Shown piece by piece: positions 5,699 to 9,467 of a stretch of 9,467 nt of DNA. The notes beneath the pieces are model-generated. The model worked only from the letters and a program-made list of their open reading frames with translations. It was not told the origin of the DNA and ran no database searches. Origin of the DNA: Verrucomicrobiota bacterium (GTDB lineage: Bacteria > Verrucomicrobiota > Verrucomicrobiia > Limisphaerales > CAIQOK01); assembly GCA_025363535.1 (NCBI GenBank), contig JANYDP010000146.1, positions 1 through 9,467 on the forward strand, read 5' to 3'. The translations under genes were made by a program, and so were the position numbers. Every line of letters starts with the position of its first letter. The first letter of the stretch is position 1.

Positions 5699-6424
5699 AT
5701 GCCACGAAGCCTCTCCAAGTTTGAGAACAGGCTGAACGCGCCCGGCGGTTGCGCCGGGCGCGCCTTCACGCTCATTGAACTGCTCGTGGTCATCGCGATC
5801 ATTGCTATTCTTGCCGCGCTGCTGCTGCCCGCACTGGCCAATGCCAAGGCTCGGGCGCAACGTATCGCCTGCGTCAACAATATCAGACAAGACGGCCTGG
5901 GACTCCGCTTATGGGCCGACGACCATGGCGGCAAGTATCCCTGGCGGTTGGATCAGGCTCAGGGTGGTGGTGAACCCAACGGCAGCGACAATGCAAAAGT
6001 GAATTTTCAATTCTGCCTCGCCTCGAATGAACTCGCCACGCCCAAGATACTGCTCTGCCCCACCGACACTGAACGCACCCTGGCCCTTAACTTTGCCGTC
6101 TGCGACACCAACAACATCAGCTACGATCTGGGAGACGACGCCGACGAAAAGAAGCCGGGCTACATCCTTATCACCGACCGCAGCCTGACCGGTTTTGAAG
6201 CCACCCTCCAGCACGACAACACCGCCTGTTATACCATCACGCTTCCCAACGGCGGCAAGCAGGCCAAGTGGGACAAGGCGATTTCCCATCGTGCCAGCAC
6301 GGGCAACCTGGGATATTGCGATGGCAGCGTTCAGCCAATCACCGACGTCAATATCGTCAAGCTGATCCGCAGCATCAAACCCAGTGAAACCCTCGACGGC
6401 ACCTTGCGCTTTTACGTGCCTTAA
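5699..6424 (+). CDS. Prepilin-like protein with type IV/type II pseudopilin leader
   Basis: The 241-residue protein carries a class III signal: a 22-residue leader, then FTLIELLVVIAIIAILAALL (23-42) with the required Glu27 at +5. The residue before the cleavage site is Ala22 (...GRA|FTLIE) instead of the usual Gly, which I recall in other verrucomicrobial members. Next come LLPALANAKARAQRIACVNNIRQ (43-64), a CPTD motif (120-123) and a C-terminal ISHRASTGNLGYCDGSV, a variant of the H-X9-DG motif with ten spacer residues. This is the family of abundant prepilin-like proteins of Planctomycetota/Verrucomicrobiota. It would be processed by PilD-like peptidase; whether it forms a fibre is unknown. 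The frame is open further upstream (to 5633), but the ATG at 5699, 10 nt after the haloperoxidase stop, gives a normal leader. The pair is very likely one transcript. Confidence 0.88.
   Translation: MPRSLSKFENRLNAPGGCAGRAFTLIELLVVIAIIAILAALLLPALANAKARAQRIACVNNIRQDGLGLRLWADDHGGKYPWRLDQAQGGGEPNGSDNAKVNFQFCLASNELATPKILLCPTDTERTLALNFAVCDTNNISYDLGDDADEKKPGYILITDRSLTGFEATLQHDNTACYTITLPNGGKQAKWDKAISHRASTGNLGYCDGSVQPITDVNIVKLIRSIKPSETLDGTLRFYVP
5737..5762. repeat. Perfect 11-bp GC hairpin inside the prepilin leader codons
   Basis: CGCGCCCGGCG (5737-5747), loop GTTG, then CGCCGGGCGCG (5752-5762): eleven uninterrupted, all-G/C pairs. It encodes residues about 13-22 (NAPGGCAGRA), the end of the cleaved leader, just before FTLIE. 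No T-run follows, so it is not an intrinsic terminator. It starts 38 nt after the ATG, where a stable fold could slow ribosomes or protect mRNA, or it could be a small palindromic repeat that inserted in a tolerant leader. Confidence 0.7.
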
Positions 6425-6431
6425 CCAGGAT

Positions 6432-6476
6432 TTGCCTGCCTGCGCCGTTGCCATTAAGATTTCGGCGGCTAAGAAT
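6432..6476 (+). promoter_or_regulatory. Weak candidate promoter before the multiheme cytochrome gene
   Basis: The 66 nt between the prepilin stop and the cytochrome ATG hold two overlapping weak arrangements: TTGCCT (6432-6437), 17 nt, TAAGAT (6455-6460); and TTGCCA (6448-6453), 16 nt, TAAGAA (6470-6475). The first has the better -10, the second the better -35. Neither is decisive; the gene may also be read from the haloperoxidase transcript, since no terminator is seen in this gap. Confidence 0.25.
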
Positions 6477-6490
6477 GATTCTTGATCCTC

Positions 6491-9364
6491 ATGGGCAACT
6501 CTGAAAATCCAGCGACTGGCAAACCGGCAAAAAAGAAATACGTCCGCGCCATCGGCCCACGACTGCGCGTCCTGCTGTATTTTATTTTTGCGCTCGTGGC
6601 GATTCTGGCGGCGAATTCGGTTTATCTCAGCGCCATTACGTTCATCGAGTGGTTGAAGACTGATCCGAACACGACCTACCAAAGCTGGTTTTACATGGTC
6701 ATGTTCGGCACGCATCTTGGCCTTGGCCTGTCGCTCGTGTTGCCGGTAGTCATCTTTGGTTTGATTCACATGAAGAACGCGCACGATCGCCCGAACCGTC
6801 GCGCGGTCACGGTGGGTTATCTGTTGTTGCTGACCAGTATCGTGGTTTTGGTCACTGGCCTGTTGCTCACGCGCATTGATGTTTTCCAGTTCAAAAATGT
6901 CGGATTGAAAAATCCGCACGCGCGCTCCGTTGCTTACTGGGCGCATGTCATCACGCCGTTGTTGGCCATCTGGCTTTACATTTTGCATCGGCTGGCTGGT
7001 CCGCGCATCAAGTGGCGCATCGGCGTGCGCTGGGCAGTTTCCATTAGCATCGTGACGGTTGGAATGGTGTTGCTGCACTCGGCGCATCCGAAAAAAAATC
7101 AGGTTGGTTCGACGGAAGGTAAGAAATATTTTGAACCGTCACTTGCACGCACGGCGTCGGGAAATTTTATTCCTGCGAAAACGCTGATGATGGACAGCTA
7201 CTGCTTGAACTGCCATCAAGACGCGTATCAGGGCTGGTTTCACAGCGCGCACCATTTCAGTTCGTTCAACAACCAGCCGTATCTGTTCAGCGTGCGCGAG
7301 ACGCGGCAGGTTTCGCTGAAGCGCGACGGCAGCGTCAAAGCCTCGCGCTGGTGCGCCGGCTGCCACGATGTCGTGCCGTTTTTCAGCGGCGCGTTTGATG
7401 ATCCGAAATTTGACGACGTGAATCATCCGACCTCGCAGGCGGGCATCACCTGCACGGCGTGCCACGCCATCACGCACGTCAACAGCACCAAGGGCAACGC
7501 CGACTACACGATTGACGAGCCGATCCACTATCCTTTTGCCTACAGCACCAATGCCTTTCTCCAATACATCAACCAGCAATTGGTGAAGGGCAAACCGGAG
7601 TTCCACAAAAAAACATTCCTGAAGCCGTTCATGAAGTCGGCGGAATTTTGTTCCACCTGCCACAAGGTCAGCATCCCCGGCGACCTGAATCACTACAAAG
7701 ATTTTCTGCGCGGGCAAAATCACTACGACACTTATCTGTTGAGCGGCGTCTCCGGCCACGGCGCAAAAAGTTTTTACTATCCCGATCAGGCCAAACAAAA
7801 TTGCGCCGCGTGCCACATGCCGTTGAAAGAGTCGGCGGACTTTGGCGCAAACTTTTTCAACCCGACCAACGACTCGACGCGCTACATCCACAGCCACTTT
7901 TTTCCGGCGGCGAACACGGGCGTTCCATTTTTACGCAATGACACCAATGCGATTGCCACGCATCAGGAATTTCTGAAAGGCGATTTGCGCGTGGACATTT
8001 TCGGCATCAAGGAAGGCGGCGCAATTGATAATCCGCTCACCGCGCCGTTGCGCCCGAAAGTTCCGACGCTCAAACGTGGTCAGCGTTATCTGATTGAGGT
8101 CGTTATCCGCACGCTGAAGCTTGGACATCCGTTCACGCAAGGCACGGTGGACTCGAACGAGGCGTGGCTCGAAGCCGTCGCGAAGAGCGGCGACCAACGC
8201 ATTGGTCACAGCGGCGGACTCGGTGCGTTTCGTGAGGTGGATCCGTGGGCGCATTTTCTGAACGTCTATATGCTCGACCGCGACGGCAACCGCGTTGACC
8301 GCCGCAATCCGCAGGACATTTTCACGCCGCTCTACAATCATCAGATTCCGCCCGGCGCGGGACAGGTCGTGCATTACGAAATCGTTGTTCCCGAAAATCA
8401 GACCGAACCGCTGACGGTCGAGGTGAAATTGCAATATCGCAAATTCGATACGCTCTACATGAATTATGTTTTCGGCACGAACTATGTGAAAGGCGTGCCC
8501 TACACCGTTACGAATGATTTACCGATCACCACCATCGCGGCAGATAAAATTACTTTCCCGATTGAAGGCGTGGCCGCATCTGAAATTTCAAATCTCAAAT
8601 CTGAAATTCCCGAATGGCAGCGCTGGAACGATTACGGCATCGGCCTGTTCTCGGAAGGCAACATCGGCGCGGAGAAAGGCGAACTCATCCAAGCCGCGCA
8701 AGCGTTCGAGCAAGTTGAAAAGCTCGGGCGCGCCGACGGCCCGGTGAATCTGGCGCGCGTTTATTTCAAGGAAGGCCGGCTCGACGATGCGGTGGAAGCA
8801 TTGAAGCGTGCCGCGAAATGCGATCCGCCCGCGCCGCGCTGGACGGTGGCGTGGTTCAACGGTTTGGTGAACAAACAGAATGGTTTTCTGGATCAAGCCA
8901 TCACCGAGTTCCGCAGCATTCTGGAAGACCGCTATCCCGAACTCGACAAGCGCGGTTTTGATTTCAGCAAGGATTACGAAGTCATCAACGAACTCGGCCA
9001 AGCGTATTTCGAGCGCGCAAAAATGGAACGTGCCGACCCCGCGAAGCAAAAGGAATTCCTGAACCTCGCCGTGGATTCATTCCAAAAAACACTGGCATTG
9101 GATTCGGAAAATCTGACCGCGCATTACACGCTCGCCCAAATTTATTCCCAGCTCGGTGACGATGCAAAAGCGGATTATCATCGCCAAGAACACGCGAAAT
9201 ATCTGCCTGACTACAACGCGCAGGATCATGCGGTGAGCGTTGCGCGGCGGGCCGATCCCGCCGCCGACCATGCCGCGCAAGCCACCGTGATCTATCCGTT
9301 GCAACGCGCGGGCGCGCCGGGAGTGGACGCCGCAAAAAAATCCAGCGACGATGCAACTGAGTAG
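6491..9364 (+). CDS. Membrane-anchored pentahaem cytochrome c with possible b-haem helices and TPR tail
   Basis: The 957-residue protein has three parts. Residues 27-197 hold five helices (about 27-48, 67-92, 107-127, 148-168, 178-197); basic residues at the N-terminus and in the 94-104 and 170-180 loops set the N-terminus inside and the rest outside. Helices 2 and 4 carry His75/His93 and His152/His166, suiting two b haems. The periplasmic part has five CXXCH sites (238-242, 288-292, 321-325, 387-391, 438-442) in a cytochrome c554-like arrangement (WFHSAHHFSSFNNQ, RWCAGCHDVVPFFSGAFD, AGITCTACHAITHVNS), then a beta-rich domain (about 525-690, GHPFTQGTVDSNEAWLE). Residues about 712-905 are TPR-like helices. 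It probably takes electrons from quinol to periplasmic c haems; the acceptor is unknown. ATG 6491 is preferred; an in-frame TTG at 6482 would add three residues. Neither start has a clear Shine-Dalgarno. Confidence 0.88.
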   Translation: MGNSENPATGKPAKKKYVRAIGPRLRVLLYFIFALVAILAANSVYLSAITFIEWLKTDPNTTYQSWFYMVMFGTHLGLGLSLVLPVVIFGLIHMKNAHDRPNRRAVTVGYLLLLTSIVVLVTGLLLTRIDVFQFKNVGLKNPHARSVAYWAHVITPLLAIWLYILHRLAGPRIKWRIGVRWAVSISIVTVGMVLLHSAHPKKNQVGSTEGKKYFEPSLARTASGNFIPAKTLMMDSYCLNCHQDAYQGWFHSAHHFSSFNNQPYLFSVRETRQVSLKRDGSVKASRWCAGCHDVVPFFSGAFDDPKFDDVNHPTSQAGITCTACHAITHVNSTKGNADYTIDEPIHYPFAYSTNAFLQYINQQLVKGKPEFHKKTFLKPFMKSAEFCSTCHKVSIPGDLNHYKDFLRGQNHYDTYLLSGVSGHGAKSFYYPDQAKQNCAACHMPLKESADFGANFFNPTNDSTRYIHSHFFPAANTGVPFLRNDTNAIATHQEFLKGDLRVDIFGIKEGGAIDNPLTAPLRPKVPTLKRGQRYLIEVVIRTLKLGHPFTQGTVDSNEAWLEAVAKSGDQRIGHSGGLGAFREVDPWAHFLNVYMLDRDGNRVDRRNPQDIFTPLYNHQIPPGAGQVVHYEIVVPENQTEPLTVEVKLQYRKFDTLYMNYVFGTNYVKGVPYTVTNDLPITTIAADKITFPIEGVAASEISNLKSEIPEWQRWNDYGIGLFSEGNIGAEKGELIQAAQAFEQVEKLGRADGPVNLARVYFKEGRLDDAVEALKRAAKCDPPAPRWTVAWFNGLVNKQNGFLDQAITEFRSILEDRYPELDKRGFDFSKDYEVINELGQAYFERAKMERADPAKQKEFLNLAVDSFQKTLALDSENLTAHYTLAQIYSQLGDDAKADYHRQEHAKYLPDYNAQDHAVSVARRADPAADHAAQATVIYPLQRAGAPGVDAAKKSSDDATE
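8579..8606. repeat. Four tandem heptamers (TCTGAAA type) in the cytochrome-TPR linker
   Basis: TCTGAAA, TTTCAAA, TCTCAAA and TCTGAAA follow one another without a gap (8579-8606), giving an exact 10-bp direct repeat ATCTGAAATT at 8578 and 8599. Because 7 is not a multiple of 3 the unit shifts frame; this stretch reads SEISNLKSEI (697-706), a short AT-rich patch in GC-rich coding DNA, exactly between the beta-rich domain and the TPRs. I recall similar heptamer arrays (and ISNLK-type peptides) in planctomycete and verrucomicrobial genomes. Confidence 0.65.
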
Positions 9365-9390
9365 CCAACAAGTTCAAGGCGGTGGACAGA

Positions 9391-9434
9391 TGTCGCGCAG
9401 CGTCTTGGACTGCGGTGGCAAGCGCAGCGCGACA
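9391..9434. repeat. Long imperfect palindrome, likely copy of a dispersed verrucomicrobial repeat
   Basis: Starting 27 nt after the cytochrome stop, TGTCGCGC (9391-9398) pairs with GCGCGACA (9427-9434), then after an A/A mismatch GCG pairs with CGC, and after a bulged T CTTG (9404-9407) pairs with CAAG (9419-9422): fifteen pairs with an 11-nt loop. From an ATG at 9390 the plus strand would read SRSVLDCGGKRSATPLS, a phrase I remember from many tiny 'hypothetical proteins' of Pedosphaera-like genomes, which argues for a dispersed element and not a gene. It may also act as the 3' end of the cytochrome mRNA. The window stops at 9467, so the element's far edge is not seen. Confidence 0.55.
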
Positions 9435-9467
9435 CCGCTTTCGCCCGCGCGGGAGATTTTCAATTTC

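Noticed and set aside
6475..6504. A short ATG frame (nine codons) just before the cytochrome start
   Set aside because: It is out of frame, overlaps the real start, has no ribosome site and no informative sequence.
5909..7087. A 392-codon minus-strand open frame spanning the prepilin-like gene end and the cytochrome start
   Set aside because: It crosses two well-supported plus-strand genes and their gap, shows no family motif, and has shadow-like composition.
1..9467. CRISPR arrays, tRNA or rRNA genes, insertion sequences, phage or toxin-antitoxin genes
   Set aside because: I looked for regularly spaced repeats, cloverleaf arms, transposase motifs and terminal inverted repeats and saw none; the only repeats are those listed.

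Overview
The window (about 9.5 kb, moderately GC-rich) reads as chromosomal DNA from a free-living Verrucomicrobiota bacterium, probably of the Pedosphaera/Limisphaera type. The case rests on co-occurring traits: a CRTAC1-type FG-GAP protein, a secreted vanadium haloperoxidase with a C-terminal 'RFYR'-type beta module, a stand-alone prepilin-like protein with the FTLIELLVVIAIIAILAALL leader, a large membrane multiheme cytochrome with TPRs, mostly Shine-Dalgarno-less starts, and a terminal repeat that translates as ...VLDCGGKRSATPL..., which I recall as frequent in these genomes. The lineage is inferred; there is no rRNA or marker gene here.

Layout. At 1-221 (minus strand) lies the 5' end of a secreted CRTAC1-family protein. 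Divergent from it, 267-2113 is a two-gene operon: a four-helix LytS/AlgZ-type histidine kinase and a LytTR response regulator, joined by an ATGA overlap. At 2196-3287 follows a secreted transglutaminase-like protein in which the usual catalytic histidine position reads Arg. A strong hairpin (3310-3339) ends that unit. The 307-nt gap 3288-3594 is rich in signals: a 15-bp direct repeat at 21-bp spacing whose first copy contains CCGTTCGTC, the core I know for the LytTR regulator AlgR, then a -10-like CATAAT. Downstream, 3595-6424 holds the vanadium haloperoxidase and, 10 nt later, a prepilin-like protein. At 6491-9364 is a 957-residue fusion: five transmembrane helices with paired histidines, five CXXCH haem c sites, and a TPR tail. 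The window ends in a palindromic, probably dispersed repeat (9391-9434).

How it may work together. The simplest model is that the LytS-like kinase senses an envelope signal, phosphorylates the LytTR regulator at Asp56, and the regulator activates the haloperoxidase/prepilin-like unit through the direct repeat 1.3 kb downstream. This is inference from motif identity and geometry. The cytochrome looks like a separate unit that could pass electrons from the quinone pool to periplasmic c haems. All products except the regulator are predicted to be exported or membrane-bound, so the region is an envelope-facing cassette.
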